Under the pieces are notes generated by a model. It saw only the letters and a list, made by a program, of their open reading frames with translations. It was not told the DNA's origin and did no database searches. This document shows positions 30,985 to 40,201 of a DNA stretch of 64,000 bases, one piece after another. How positions within the stretch are numbered: position 1 is the stretch's first letter; each line of letters begins with the position of its first letter. This DNA is from Thalassotalea sp. ND16A (GTDB taxonomy: Bacteria; Pseudomonadota; Gammaproteobacteria; Enterobacterales; Alteromonadaceae), in NCBI RefSeq assembly GCF_000764205.1, contig NZ_JQDZ01000097.1, positions 1-64,000 of the forward strand, read 5' to 3'. The position numbers and the translations under genes were made by a program.

Positions 30985-31542
30985 TTAGATTTCCATTAGT
31001 TCTTTTTCTTTGGCAGCTGCTAACTCATCCGCCTGCTTAATGTATTCATTAGTAATTTTCTGAATATCATCTTCTGCACCACGTGCTTCATCATCACTAA
31101 TGTCTTTGTCTTTGTTTAACGACTTAATGTCTGAGTTAGCATCTCGGCGAATATTACGGATGGCAACTTTACCACCTTCAATTTCACCACCAACAACTTT
31201 CACTAAATCACGACGACGTTCTTCCGTAAGCGGCGGTAAAGGAATACGAATTAACGTACCTTGCGATGACGGATTTAAACCCAAATCAGATTTCATAATG
31301 GCTTTTTCTACGGCGCTGATCATGGTTTTATCAAAAACCGTGATCGCAATAGTACGCGCATCAGGAGTTGAAACACTACCCACCTGGTTTAGTGGCGAAT
31401 CTACACCGTAGTACTCTACCGTGATGTTATCTAACAATGATGAATGAGCACGACCCGTTCTTATTTTATTTAATTGTACTTTTAACGCATCAATACTTTT
31501 GCCCATACGGGTTTTGGCATCATTTTTAATTTCGTTAATCAA
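30985..31542 (-). CDS. frr: Ribosome recycling factor
   Basis: Frr splits post-termination ribosomes together with EF-G. The 185-residue protein is the standard length, with [20 protein letters not shown] (near 24-43), the [13 protein letters not shown] segment and the C-terminal [20 protein letters not shown] helix. The start is a TTG (31542) with AAAGGA upstream. pyrH lies upstream in the usual order. Confidence 0.97.
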   Translation of the reverse strand: MINEIKNDAKTRMGKSIDALKVQLNKIRTGRAHSSLLDNITVEYYGVDSPLNQVGSVSTPDARTIAITVFDKTMISAVEKAIMKSDLGLNPSSQGTLIRIPLPPLTEERRRDLVKVVGGEIEGGKVAIRNIRRDANSDIKSLNKDKDISDDEARGAEDDIQKITNEYIKQADELAAAKEKELMEI

Positions 31543-31614
31543 AATCTATTTCCTTTTTAACTTCTGTGCCCACCCCTTAATCAGCGATAGAGCATTTGGA
31601 TTGTTAATTATAAA

Positions 31615-32355
31615 TTATTTAAAATTTTCTTCGTGGTCGATCAGAGTGCCCTCTTGTGACCCTAAAATAATCGATTTCAACGCACCTTCTTTATTCATGT
31701 TAAATACACGAATTGGCATTGAATGGTCTCTTGCCAGAGTGAATGCAGCTAAATCCATTACTTTTAATTCTTTCTCAAGCACGGTGTCATAGGACAATGT
31801 TGAGTATAACTCGGCATCAGGGTTGGTTACCGGATCGGCCGAATAAATACCGTCTACTTTGGTACCTTTAAAAACCGCGTCGGCTTCTATTTCTATACCA
31901 CGTAAACAGGCAGCTGAATCGGTAGTAAAGAATGGGTTACCGGTGCCAGCAGAGAAAATTACCACTCGGCCAGATTTCAATAAACTAATCGCTTCTGCCC
32001 AATTGTAGCTGTCGCACACTCCGGTTAAGTCGATAGCTGACATCAAGCGCGCATTAACAAAGGCACGATGCAAGGCATCACGCATGGCTAAACCATTCAT
32101 CACTGTGGCCAGCATGCCCATTTGATCGCCGACAACGCGGTTCATTCCAGCTTCGGCTAAACCTGCGCCACGGAATAAGTTACCACCACCGATCACAAGG
32201 CCAACCTGGACACCCATTTCAATTAATTCTTTAATTTCCTGGGCCATACGTTCGAGGATTTTTGGATCAATACCAAAGCCTTCATTGCCCATTAGGGCTT
32301 CACCACTTAGCTTTAATAAAATACGACGATAATTTGTTTTGGTGTTGATGCTCAT
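31615..32355 (-). CDS. pyrH: Uridylate kinase
   Basis: PyrH phosphorylates UMP to UDP. The 246-residue amino acid kinase fold shows [13 protein letters not shown] near residue 11, [16 protein letters not shown], and the ATP-site [18 protein letters not shown]. In most gammaproteobacteria it directly follows rpsB-tsf. Here 195 bp of non-coding DNA with a terminator and then pldA lie upstream instead, so it must have its own promoter in that gap. Confidence 0.97.
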   Translation of the reverse strand: MSINTKTNYRRILLKLSGEALMGNEGFGIDPKILERMAQEIKELIEMGVQVGLVIGGGNLFRGAGLAEAGMNRVVGDQMGMLATVMNGLAMRDALHRAFVNARLMSAIDLTGVCDSYNWAEAISLLKSGRVVIFSAGTGNPFFTTDSAACLRGIEIEADAVFKGTKVDGIYSADPVTNPDAELYSTLSYDTVLEKELKVMDLAAFTLARDHSMPIRVFNMNKEGALKSIILGSQEGTLIDHEENFK

Positions 32356-32450
32356 AAAATAAACAATCCTGTGATAACTGTGACGATACTTATTTCGGCA
32401 ACCCTACGTATTAAGCCTAATACGAGTAAAACCGCCCAAAAATGTATAAA

Positions 32451-32503
32451 AAATAGCCTGAAAATCAATGGCACAAGGGCAAATTGATTCCGCGGCTATT
32501 TTA
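32451..32503 (-). terminator. Second terminator insulating pyrH from pldA
   Basis: On the minus strand AAAATAGCC pairs with GGCTATTTT (9 bp), with an inner AATCAAT/ATTGATT stem. The hairpin is followed by TTATACATTTTT, oriented to stop transcripts coming from the pldA side before pyrH. Confidence 0.65.
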
Positions 32504-32550
32504 ATACCAATTAGCTCATTAATCTACTCACCCAGCAAGATTAATGCAAA

Positions 32551-32620
32551 TAATATCAAACCTCGAAATCAATAAAGGCCGCAATAGCGGCCTTTTTATT
32601 GGTTTCGAGGTTTGATATTA
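32551..32620. terminator. 70-bp palindromic terminator at the pldA stop codon
   Basis: Outer arms at 32551-32568 (TAATATCAAACCTCGAAA) and 32603-32620 are perfect 18-bp reverse complements. An inner AAAGGCCGC/GCGGCCTTT stem closes on an AATA loop. The right arm includes the pldA stop codon. Confidence 0.85.
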
Positions 32621-33700
32621 CAATATATCCGTTAATGCTATGCCCACACCTATGCGACTTTGGTTATAGTTATAGTCAATTAACGATTCACCGTAACCGG
32701 TAAAGCCTTGAACATAGCCACGTAATCGTCCCCACAATGGGAAGGTGATTCCTATCTCAGCAGCGCCCTTATGAGTAGCAAAGTTTTGTCGAAAACCCAG
32801 TGAGAATTCCAGAGTGTCATACTGATAGACTATGCCACCTTGAAAATACCCCATATATTCATGAATGTCTGGGTTATCATCGCCTTCCGGATCTATGGAG
32901 CCATCTTCCATAATTTCTTTTTCATCTTCATCTAAGCGATACCAAGGTTTTAATGAAAAAGCAAAATCCCCCTTTTCAAACAAAAAGTTCATGTAAACTC
33001 GATTCCAACTGCGTGAAATCGCCGTTGAACGGCCATTAGATTGATGTTCAATACCCAACGCAATCCCGGTATTGCCCTCGTACGGGTGCCAATCAAGTCC
33101 GGTCAGATAAAAAAATTCAGGCTGGTAATTGGTTTCTCGAAACGGTTTCGAAATTCCATCCGAATATATCTGCCACCATGACTGCAGGGTCATACCAAAA
33201 TAAAGCGAATCACCTTCAAAAAACATGTCATCGTAATTTAACGGCACTTTGATACTTAATTGATATTTTGCTTCATGATCTTCAATATTTTCAGCCCATC
33301 CAGAGTCTGGAGCTTGTTCGGAATATACTTTACGGTTTATGTTATCGGATACCGAAATCGGCAAAATGTAATTCATCTTATGTGGAGTGATCACATAAGG
33401 GTTGAACTCAGTTTTTTGTTCACTGATAAAACGCTTAGAAATAGCGCCAGCGGTTGAAGTATCTCTTGGGCCGTTAACTTCTACATCGCATTCTTGACGA
33501 ATTTGTGAAACTATCACTTCACCGCCAACTTCATTAAGCTTTTCAGCTAAACAGGCTTGAGTTTTAGCATCTTTCTCGGCTTGCTCAACGCTTTTCACGA
33601 CTACGGATATCTCACTTTCCTCAGCACTTACCAATGTTAAAGGTAGCAATGCCAAACAAAACAGCGTGACTTTAACAACTGAATGCTTTTCTATATACAT
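32618..33700 (-). CDS. pldA: Outer-membrane phospholipase A
   Basis: PldA (OMPLA) is a 12-stranded outer-membrane beta-barrel that hydrolyses misplaced phospholipids in the outer leaflet, active as a calcium-dependent dimer. The signature GIEHQSNGRSTAISRSWNRVY (active-site His and Ser near residue 219, catalytic Asn in SWNR) is clear. A signal peptide (about 1-27) is followed by an approximately 90-residue N-terminal extension absent from E. coli PldA but common, as I recall, in marine Alteromonadales. The 360-residue length reflects it. It is bracketed by terminators, so it is a separate unit. Confidence 0.93.
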   Translation of the reverse strand: MYIEKHSVVKVTLFCLALLPLTLVSAEESEISVVVKSVEQAEKDAKTQACLAEKLNEVGGEVIVSQIRQECDVEVNGPRDTSTAGAISKRFISEQKTEFNPYVITPHKMNYILPISVSDNINRKVYSEQAPDSGWAENIEDHEAKYQLSIKVPLNYDDMFFEGDSLYFGMTLQSWWQIYSDGISKPFRETNYQPEFFYLTGLDWHPYEGNTGIALGIEHQSNGRSTAISRSWNRVYMNFLFEKGDFAFSLKPWYRLDEDEKEIMEDGSIDPEGDDNPDIHEYMGYFQGGIVYQYDTLEFSLGFRQNFATHKGAAEIGITFPLWGRLRGYVQGFTGYGESLIDYNYNQSRIGVGIALTDIL

Positions 33701-33839
33701 ACGATTACGGCTCCCTTGGAATCTTTACCACTTGCCGTTTATTGCGTAAGACCAAGTAAAGTAAAGATAAATTTATTGTTATCAACATTGATCATAGCAA
33801 AGTTTAAGAAGAAATATAGGCGAACTCAAAAATTAACGT

Positions 33840-34076
33840 TTAAATAAAACCTTGCGCAAATGTTTTATATAACTGGTTGGCAATTAAATAATCCCCTTCC
33901 ATTTCACACACTTCTCCTCTGCGCAGCAATTCTACAATGAAGGGTTTATTACCAGCAATCGCCTGCTGGCAAATTTGCTCATTGCTAAACAAGTTAAAAT
34001 CAACGATTTGTTCAAAACTCTTATTGCCATTTATTCTTCTTAATTCACTGACCATTTTATTTACTTGCACCATCAT
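33840..34076 (-). CDS. Small hypothetical protein, 78 residues
   Basis: This is an unrecognised, soluble, mostly helical protein with the sequence features SELRRINGN, DFNLFSNEQICQQA and GEVCEMEGDYLIANQLYKTFAQGF. The last part resembles a half TPR-like helix pair. GGGAG lies 4 nt before the first ATG and 7 nt before the second, which is the likelier start (77 residues). It stands alone between pldA and a heptad-repeat region. Confidence 0.6.
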   Translation of the reverse strand: MMVQVNKMVSELRRINGNKSFEQIVDFNLFSNEQICQQAIAGNKPFIVELLRRGEVCEMEGDYLIANQLYKTFAQGFI

Positions 34077-34180
34077 TGCTCTCCCTACTGACTAGTCGTA
34101 ATCATAGTACAGCTTAGCGAAATAACACGGCGATAAAGTGACAATGCGATGAGCAATAATGATCAAAAGTGACAGAAATT

Positions 34181-34228
34181 GGCTGCGGGCTACGGGCTGC
34201 GGGCTACGGGCTACGGGCTTCGGGCAGA
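34181..34228 (+). repeat. Heptad array (GGCTACG/GGCTGCG x6)
   Basis: Six units (GGCTGCG, GGCTACG, GGCTGCG, GGCTACG, GGCTACG, GGCTTCG) run to 34222 and end in GGCAGAT, followed by AGCGTTAATTT. Confidence 0.92.
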
Positions 34229-34265
34229 TAGCGTTAATTTCAATATCACCTGCAGCAAACACCAT

Positions 34266-34286
34266 CTGCTAGTAGCTCGTAGCCAG
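34266..34286 (-). repeat. Inverted heptad stretch facing the array at 34181
   Basis: On the minus strand it reads GGCTACG, AGCTACT, AGCAGAT. Nineteen bases (34266-34284) are identical to 11754-11772, and it can pair in part with the array 40 bp upstream. Confidence 0.8.
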
Positions 34287-34366
34287 TTGCTTTTATTTCC
34301 CCCCATTAAGTTGTTGTTATTTAATAGCTAAACTAAGATTGTGATAGTAATAATTAAGGAACGTAA

Positions 34367-35497
34367 ATGGCGAAATGGTTTAAGTGGCTATTGGCATTAG
34401 CCATACTCTGTGGCGGAATTTGGTGGTTGAATCAAGAGCAGCCACTCCAGGTTGATATTGTCTATGCCGAAATGGGCTTGGTGGAAGCAACGGTTGCCAA
34501 TACTCGTGCAGGCACAGTAACCGCTTGTCAAAGAGCGCGAATGTCGTTGCCTATTGGTGGCCAGATTGAACAGATAAACGTGAAAGAAGGTCAGCTGGTT
34601 GAACAAGGTCAATTGTTACTGTCATTGTGGAACAAAGACAGAAAAGCCAAACTTGCTGAAGTTAAAGCGCTGTTTTCAGCCAGCCAAAAAAACCGGCAAC
34701 GAGCCTGCATCGTTGCCGGCAACGCCGAGAAAGACGCAACCAGACAACAATCGCTGTTAACGCAGAAATTAACCTCGCAAGAAAGACTGGATTCGGCATT
34801 AGCCAACGCCGAAGCCTTTCAAGCCAGTTGTGAAGCAGCCTCAGCGGAAGTCGATGCCAAGCAAGCTATGGTTAACACCATCGCCGCCAATATTGAACAA
34901 ACTTATATGCATGCCCCGTTTAGCGGCACCATTGCCGAAATTACTGGCGAAGTGGGTGAATATACTATGCCGTCACCACCAGGAGTGCCGACACCACCTG
35001 CCATTGATATGCTCACCCATGATTGCCACTATATCAGTGCCCCAATTGATGAAGTAGATGCGGCGTTGTTAACCCCGGGACAATTGGTGCGCATCAGCCT
35101 GGATGCGTTTCGCCATGAAGCAATTATCGGCCGCTTGCGCCGGGTTTCTCCGTATGTGCAGGATTTCGAAAAACAGGCACGTACCGTGACCGTAGAAGTG
35201 GATTTAACGGAACATAGAAATCCACATTTACTCGCCGGTTACAGTGCCGATGTAGAGGTCATTTTAGCCAGTAAAGAGAATATACTGCGCCTTAATAGCG
35301 ATTTGATCATCAATGACGAATACGTGCTGCTGCTAAATAGTGAAAATATCATCACTAAACAGGCCGTTACTATCGGCTTAAGCAATTGGCAATACAGTGA
35401 AATTCGCACGGGCCTTACATTAACCGATAAAGTGATAAGCTCGGTCGGTTTAGCCGGGGTTAAGCCTGGAGTCTTGGCGACGAGCAATAAAGGCTGA
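34367..35497 (+). CDS. Membrane fusion protein of an ABC export system (MacA/HlyD-like)
   Basis: This periplasmic adaptor has an N-terminal membrane anchor (about residues 5-22). It continues with a lipoyl/barrel-sandwich half (LPIGGQIEQINVKEGQLVEQGQLLLSL, near 64-90, cited as location), a helical hairpin (about 92-165) rich in Ala and Gln, and the second lipoyl half MHAPFSGTIAEITGEVGEY. Beta-barrel domains run to residue 376. It would bridge the inner-membrane ABC permeases that follow to an outer-membrane channel of the TolC type, which is not encoded here. AAGGAA precedes the ATG. The ATPase starts 6 bp after its stop. Confidence 0.88.
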   Translation: MAKWFKWLLALAILCGGIWWLNQEQPLQVDIVYAEMGLVEATVANTRAGTVTACQRARMSLPIGGQIEQINVKEGQLVEQGQLLLSLWNKDRKAKLAEVKALFSASQKNRQRACIVAGNAEKDATRQQSLLTQKLTSQERLDSALANAEAFQASCEAASAEVDAKQAMVNTIAANIEQTYMHAPFSGTIAEITGEVGEYTMPSPPGVPTPPAIDMLTHDCHYISAPIDEVDAALLTPGQLVRISLDAFRHEAIIGRLRRVSPYVQDFEKQARTVTVEVDLTEHRNPHLLAGYSADVEVILASKENILRLNSDLIINDEYVLLLNSENIITKQAVTIGLSNWQYSEIRTGLTLTDKVISSVGLAGVKPGVLATSNKG

Positions 35498-35502
35498 CGA
35501 AT

Positions 35503-36222
35503 TTGAACTCTGCATTAATAGATATACAGCACCTGAACAAAACCTACATAGTTGGTGAACAACCATTGCAGGTATTAAAAGACATCAACTTGCAAATAAA
35601 ACAAGGGGATTATCTGGCGATTATGGGGCCGTCAGGTTCAGGAAAGTCGACACTGCTCAATATGATTGGCTTGCTTGACCGGGCCGATAATGGCGAGTAC
35701 CTGCTCAAACAGCAAGCAACATTAACCATTAATGAAGAGCAACGAGCCGCGTTGCGCCGTGCTCATATCGGATTTATTTTTCAAAATTTTCATTTGATCC
35801 CACGACTCAGCGCGGCGGAAAATGCAGAATTACCGTTAATGTTAGCGGGTATGGCTCGCAAACAAAGACGAGCTAAAGTGCAACAGGTATTCCGCCGCCT
35901 GGGCATAGCTGAGCGCGCCGATCATTTACCCAAGCAACTATCCGGAGGGCAAATGCAACGGGTGGCTATCGCCAGGGCTATGGTGCTGGAGCCACAAATT
36001 TTGCTGGCCGATGAACCCACCGGCAACCTTGATCAAAAGTCAGGTAGAGAAGTGGTTGAACTGCTCGAAGAATTGAATCGGCAAGGCATTACCTTAATTA
36101 TGGTGACCCATGATCAGCAATTAGCCAAACGAGCGCCACGACAATTGACCATGGTTGATGGTGAAATCACTGAGGACACACAACAAACGCAACAATCAAG
36201 GCAACAACAAGATGCGCTTTGA
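35503..36222 (+). CDS. ABC transporter ATP-binding protein (MacB/LolD type)
   Basis: This is a 239-residue nucleotide-binding domain with Walker [10 protein letters not shown] (residues about 42-50), Q-loop [12 protein letters not shown], signature [14 protein letters not shown] (about 146) and Walker [13 protein letters not shown] (about 166). The sequence is of the MacB/LolD/FtsE class, which powers mechanotransmission rather than classical transport. The start is a TTG (35503) with AAAGG upstream. The next gene overlaps it by 11 bp. Confidence 0.92.
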   Translation: MNSALIDIQHLNKTYIVGEQPLQVLKDINLQIKQGDYLAIMGPSGSGKSTLLNMIGLLDRADNGEYLLKQQATLTINEEQRAALRRAHIGFIFQNFHLIPRLSAAENAELPLMLAGMARKQRRAKVQQVFRRLGIAERADHLPKQLSGGQMQRVAIARAMVLEPQILLADEPTGNLDQKSGREVVELLEELNRQGITLIMVTHDQQLAKRAPRQLTMVDGEITEDTQQTQQSRQQQDAL

Positions 36223-37420
36223 GGATAACTGGCAATACAGTTGGCAGGCACTGATCCGACATAAATTGCGTACCGTATTGTTGCTCATTGCCGTCGCCAT
36301 AGGCGTCACTTCCGTATTGCTGTTAACCAGTTTAGGCGAAGGTGCACGCTTGTTTATCGAAAAAGAATTTTCCCAATTAGGCAGTGAAATCATGGTGGTG
36401 TTACCCGGCAAAAAAGAAACCACCGGTGGCGGCTCGGTGCCAGTTTACGGTTCCACGCCGCGAGATTTAACCATTGAAGATGCTATCGCGATGAAAAAAA
36501 TCAGCACAGTAAAAGCCATAGCGCCAATTATCGCTGGTACCTCATTGTTGAGTTACCAAGGCAAAAGCCGAGAGGTTATTACTTTGGGCAGTTCAAAAGA
36601 GATTTTTGCCGTGCGCAAACTCAACTTAAGTAAAGGCAAAATTTTTAACAGCAAAGCCAGCGATTTGGCCAAGCCGGTTTGTGTATTAGGCGCCACCATA
36701 AAACAAGAGTTATTTGGTAACCAAGCCGCGGTTGGCCAATGGCTACGCTTTTCCGGACAGCGTTTTCGGGTGATTGGTGTCCTGCAAGAGCGTGGCGAGT
36801 CGATGGGGTTAGATATGCGCCAAATGGCAATAATACCTATCCGCTCTGCCGAAAGTTTATTTAATTCCCCAGCTCTGTTTCGGGTATTGCTTGAGCTAAA
36901 ACACGCAAACACCGAGCAGTATACCGAAGACAAACTTCGAGCATTAATTAAAAAACGCCATGAAGGTGAAGATGACATCACCATTTTAACGCAAAACTCA
37001 TTAATGAATGCATTCAACAAAATACTGACTCTGGTTACTGCCAGTATTGGTGCTATTGCGGCAATTAGTCTGGTCGTCGCCGGCTTCTTGATCATGAACG
37101 TTAGCTTTGTCTCGGTGTCGCGGCGAAAAGAAGAAATTGGACTATTAAAAGCACTCGGAGCCACGGCCAAAGAGATCCGACTGATCTTTCTAACCGAGGC
37201 CTTGTTATTAGTGAGTTTAGGTGTGTTAACCGGCTTAATTTTAGGATATGGCTTGACCGCCTTGGCGGCAATCATTTGGCCGGTTTTTCCGGTATCTATC
37301 CCCTGGTGGGCGACGCTTGCCAGCATCGTTGTGGCATTGGCCATTGGTTTGTTATTTTCCTGGTTGCCAGCCGCGCATGCTGCTAAACATGATCCGGTAT
37401 TAGCACTGAGGGGAAATTGA
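36212..37420 (+). CDS. ABC transporter permease 1 (MacB_PCD/FtsX type)
   Basis: This permease has one N-terminal transmembrane helix (LRTVLLLIAVAIGVTSVLLL, near residues 17-36), a large periplasmic MacB core domain and a C-terminal FtsX domain with three helices. The latter includes the coupling-like region SVSRRKEEIGLLKALGATAKEI. The frame is open from 36155, but the ATG at 36212 ([11 protein letters not shown]) overlaps the ATPase stop by 11 bp and fits the family; that start gives 402 residues. It forms a heteromeric pair with the next gene. Confidence 0.88.
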   Translation: MRFEDNWQYSWQALIRHKLRTVLLLIAVAIGVTSVLLLTSLGEGARLFIEKEFSQLGSEIMVVLPGKKETTGGGSVPVYGSTPRDLTIEDAIAMKKISTVKAIAPIIAGTSLLSYQGKSREVITLGSSKEIFAVRKLNLSKGKIFNSKASDLAKPVCVLGATIKQELFGNQAAVGQWLRFSGQRFRVIGVLQERGESMGLDMRQMAIIPIRSAESLFNSPALFRVLLELKHANTEQYTEDKLRALIKKRHEGEDDITILTQNSLMNAFNKILTLVTASIGAIAAISLVVAGFLIMNVSFVSVSRRKEEIGLLKALGATAKEIRLIFLTEALLLVSLGVLTGLILGYGLTALAAIIWPVFPVSIPWWATLASIVVALAIGLLFSWLPAAHAAKHDPVLALRGN

Positions 37421-37421
37421 T

Positions 37422-38618
37422 ATGGGTTTTAACGATTTGCTCATTTGGGTCAAAACTTCATTAATGTCACAAAAGCTGCGTGCAGGTTTAACCATTGCCG
37501 GCTTTGCTACCGGCATGGCCGCGGTAGTATTGATGAACTCGATTGGCGAAAGTTTACGCATGTACGTACTGCAAGAATTTACTCAATTTGGCTCTAATAT
37601 CATTGCCATAACACCCGGCAAAACAGAAACGTTTGGTATGGGCGGATTATTAAAAACGGTGCGACCATTAACTTTGGCCGACGGCGTGTATTTAAATAAG
37701 CAAAAACATATTAACTTTGTGGTACCGGTAGTCGCTGGTAACGCGAAAGTAAAAGCGCATAACCGCGCACGCTATATAGACATTATTGGCGTCAACAGCC
37801 ACGCCGACAAAGCCTGGAAACTTGATGTTGCGCAAGGTAAGTTTTTACCCAACGATGATTTAAAATCACCACGAAGTTTTGCCGTGCTCGGGGCAACGTT
37901 AAAACAAGAGCTGTTTGGCAACTCTATTGCGCTTGGCAAATTTATTCATGTCGGCAGCCAGCGCTTTAAAGTGATTGGCGTATTAGCACAAAAAGGCCAG
38001 TTTATGGGGCAAGATCTCGATGATGTGGTGTATATTCCTGCCGCTACGGCATTGCAGTTATTTAATCGTAACAGTCTGATGGAGCTTGATATTTTTTATC
38101 AGCCCGGTTTAACCGCGAGCGAAGTGGTGGCACAAATCAAGCCGAAACTGATTAATCGCCATGGCCTTGAAGATTTTACCATTATTACCCAAGACGATAT
38201 GCTCAGCAGTATGGATAAGATTTTATCCATCATCAAAATGGCAGGATCGGCTTTGGGAATGATTTCATTACTGGTTGGTTCGGTCGGCATTGCTACCATT
38301 ATGACCATAACAGTAACCGAACGAACCGCAGAAATTGGTTTGTTACGGGCGTTAGGTTTTTCGGAAAATCAGGTAAAACGCTTGTTTTTAACCGAAGCAG
38401 TTTGCTTGGCCGTAGTGAGTGGCTTTATTGGCTATTTACTGGTGTTTAGCTTAATGTTGTTGGCTAAATTAGCTCTGCCAACAGTGCCGGTCGATATTAA
38501 TATTATGGTATTAATTGGCGCGTTATTGGTATCGGCGTTGATCGGCTTAATCGCCGGTATTTATCCGGCAAGAAATGCGTCCCGGCTGACACCAATAGAC
38601 GCATTAAGAGCCGAATAA
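37422..38618 (+). CDS. ABC transporter permease 2 (MacB_PCD/FtsX type)
   Basis: This is a second, 398-residue MacB-like permease, homologous to the preceding one (both carry LGATLKQELFG or LGATIKQELFG and a FRVIGVL/FKVIGVL segment). It has the same topology: one N-terminal helix, a periplasmic domain, and an FtsX domain with three helices (TVTERTAEIGLLRALGFSE before the third). It starts 1 bp after permease 1. The four-gene operon encodes an adaptor, an ATPase and two paralogous permeases, suggesting a heterodimeric tripartite exporter of unknown substrate. Confidence 0.88.
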   Translation: MGFNDLLIWVKTSLMSQKLRAGLTIAGFATGMAAVVLMNSIGESLRMYVLQEFTQFGSNIIAITPGKTETFGMGGLLKTVRPLTLADGVYLNKQKHINFVVPVVAGNAKVKAHNRARYIDIIGVNSHADKAWKLDVAQGKFLPNDDLKSPRSFAVLGATLKQELFGNSIALGKFIHVGSQRFKVIGVLAQKGQFMGQDLDDVVYIPAATALQLFNRNSLMELDIFYQPGLTASEVVAQIKPKLINRHGLEDFTIITQDDMLSSMDKILSIIKMAGSALGMISLLVGSVGIATIMTITVTERTAEIGLLRALGFSENQVKRLFLTEAVCLAVVSGFIGYLLVFSLMLLAKLALPTVPVDINIMVLIGALLVSALIGLIAGIYPARNASRLTPIDALRAE

Positions 38619-38668
38619 ACGGTTGCCGAGACTTCAGTCTCGTGTTCGTTTTTCCAAGGTCAACTAAA

Positions 38669-39241
38669 TTAGTGCAACGCCGCCCTAAATGGCAAACTCT
38701 CACAGATTCGCGCTTCTTCAATGAGAATTTCTTCTAAACGGGCATAAACTTCCGCTTCGTCAAAATATTCCAGCGCCAGTTCAACAAATAAATTTTTATG
38801 CTTTTCTTCCGATTTGGCAATATCGTCATAAAACTTTTTATCTTTGCCTGCCGGTAATGCTTGTGCAATTAAAGAAAAACGCTCATAACCGCGGGCCTCA
38901 ATTACGCCGGCTATCAACATACGGTCAAGAAATTTGCCATCGCGTGAGTGACGGAACATTTTTCGGATCTCGTTGATATAGGGATCTTTTTCATCATTGG
39001 CCAAGATCACACCGCGTTGGGTCATCAGCTTTAACACTTGCTTGAAATGGATCAGCTCTTCCAGTGCCAAGTCGGTCATTGCCCGCACCAGTTTCTGTCG
39101 GTCCTGGTAATGAGACAGCATAGACATCGCCATGCCCGACGCTTTCTTTTCGGCGGCGGCGTGGTCTTGTAAGAATGAGTCAAAGTCTTCCAGACAAACA
39201 TGTGCCCATTCAATTGGAGTGTGGTATTTTAGTTCAAACAT
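38669..39241 (-). CDS. miaE: tRNA-(2-methylthio-N6-isopentenyladenosine-37) hydroxylase MiaE
   Basis: MiaE is a ferritin-like diiron monooxygenase that hydroxylates ms2i6A37 in tRNA. The 190-residue helical bundle carries the diiron ligand pattern: EKKASG near residue 31, EELIHF near 61, EARGYERF near 114 and SEEKHKNL near 143. The N terminus FELKYHTPIEWAHV fits the family. It is convergent with the ABC operon and divergent from the sirtuin gene. Confidence 0.93.
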   Translation of the reverse strand: MFELKYHTPIEWAHVCLEDFDSFLQDHAAAEKKASGMAMSMLSHYQDRQKLVRAMTDLALEELIHFKQVLKLMTQRGVILANDEKDPYINEIRKMFRHSRDGKFLDRMLIAGVIEARGYERFSLIAQALPAGKDKKFYDDIAKSEEKHKNLFVELALEYFDEAEVYARLEEILIEEARICESLPFRAALH

Positions 39242-39373
39242 CAGGATATAACATTACGCTAATAAAAAATTTTGCTTATTTTACACCGAATTTTAGCTTG
39301 GTTATAGTGAAACATCGCAGCAAGGGTAATTCCCTTAATTTAACTGAGCGCATAGCATTGTGTTGAATTCAAT

Positions 39374-40147
39374 ATGAAAAGTCCCAGCAACGAAACCAGA
39401 GCAGATATGAACACACTTTATATCACCGGCGCAGGCGTCAGCAGCGAAAGTGGTATTCCAACATTTCGCGGTGAAGACGGCTTTTGGACCATAGGCAGCA
39501 AAAACTATACCCCGATGGAAATGGCCACCAGAGCGATGTATGAAAACAATCCGGTGGAATTTTTATCCTGGTATTATCACCGCTTCGCCACCTACCGAAA
39601 CCATGGGCCTAATGATGTGCATGGCTGGTTAAACAACAAGAATTTGATCACCCAAAACATTGACGGTTTAGACGGTAAAGCGGGCAATGAGAACTATATT
39701 GCGATCCACGGCCGCCTTGATCAAATGACCCTGTTTCACCACCAAGGCGATGAAGTAGACACCATGCAAACGCCATGGGATGACGTTGATGAAAGCAATT
39801 TAACCGAGTCGTTATTAGATATTTTCCAAATCAGCAAGCACAGCCAAACCCCGGTGATTAATCAATCATATAAACCTTATGTATTGCTGTTTGATGAGTT
39901 TTATACTGACTTGTATCGCATTACTGAGGCGAAAAATAGAATGATGGCGGCGGAAAAAATGGTGTTTATCGGTACTTCGTTCAGTGTCAACATCACTCAA
40001 ATGGCGTTAAGGGCCGGCATTAACAATCGTATTCCGATTGAAATTGTCGACCCAAACCCGATTGAATTACCTTACAGCCAAGTAACTTATCATAAAATGA
40101 AAGCGAGTGATTACATCAATACCATTCCGTATAGGACTCAATCTTGA
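39374..40147 (+). CDS. Sir2-family NAD-dependent protein, lacking zinc cysteines
   Basis: This sirtuin-like protein has the NAD-binding GAGVSSESGIPTFRG motif (residues 19-33), TQNIDGLD (93-100) and the catalytic His in IHG (112). After that His, classical sirtuins have two CxxC zinc pairs; this protein has HHQGDEVDTMQTPW and contains no cysteine at all. A C-terminal GTSFSVNITQMA and PNPIE segment completes the Rossmann fold. It is probably a divergent deacylase or NAD hydrolase. No good Shine-Dalgarno precedes 39374; the ATG at 39407 (MNTLYITGAG) is an equally possible start. Confidence 0.85.
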   Translation: MKSPSNETRADMNTLYITGAGVSSESGIPTFRGEDGFWTIGSKNYTPMEMATRAMYENNPVEFLSWYYHRFATYRNHGPNDVHGWLNNKNLITQNIDGLDGKAGNENYIAIHGRLDQMTLFHHQGDEVDTMQTPWDDVDESNLTESLLDIFQISKHSQTPVINQSYKPYVLLFDEFYTDLYRITEAKNRMMAAEKMVFIGTSFSVNITQMALRAGINNRIPIEIVDPNPIELPYSQVTYHKMKASDYINTIPYRTQS

Positions 40148-40201
40148 GCTTATACCACCAGCATAAGTCTATAGCCAACTGAGGGCTTAAGCAGATTGCT
40201 A

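Noticed and set aside
34181-34228. CRISPR-like repeat array
   Set aside because: Units are 7 bp without spacers, and no cas genes occur in the window.
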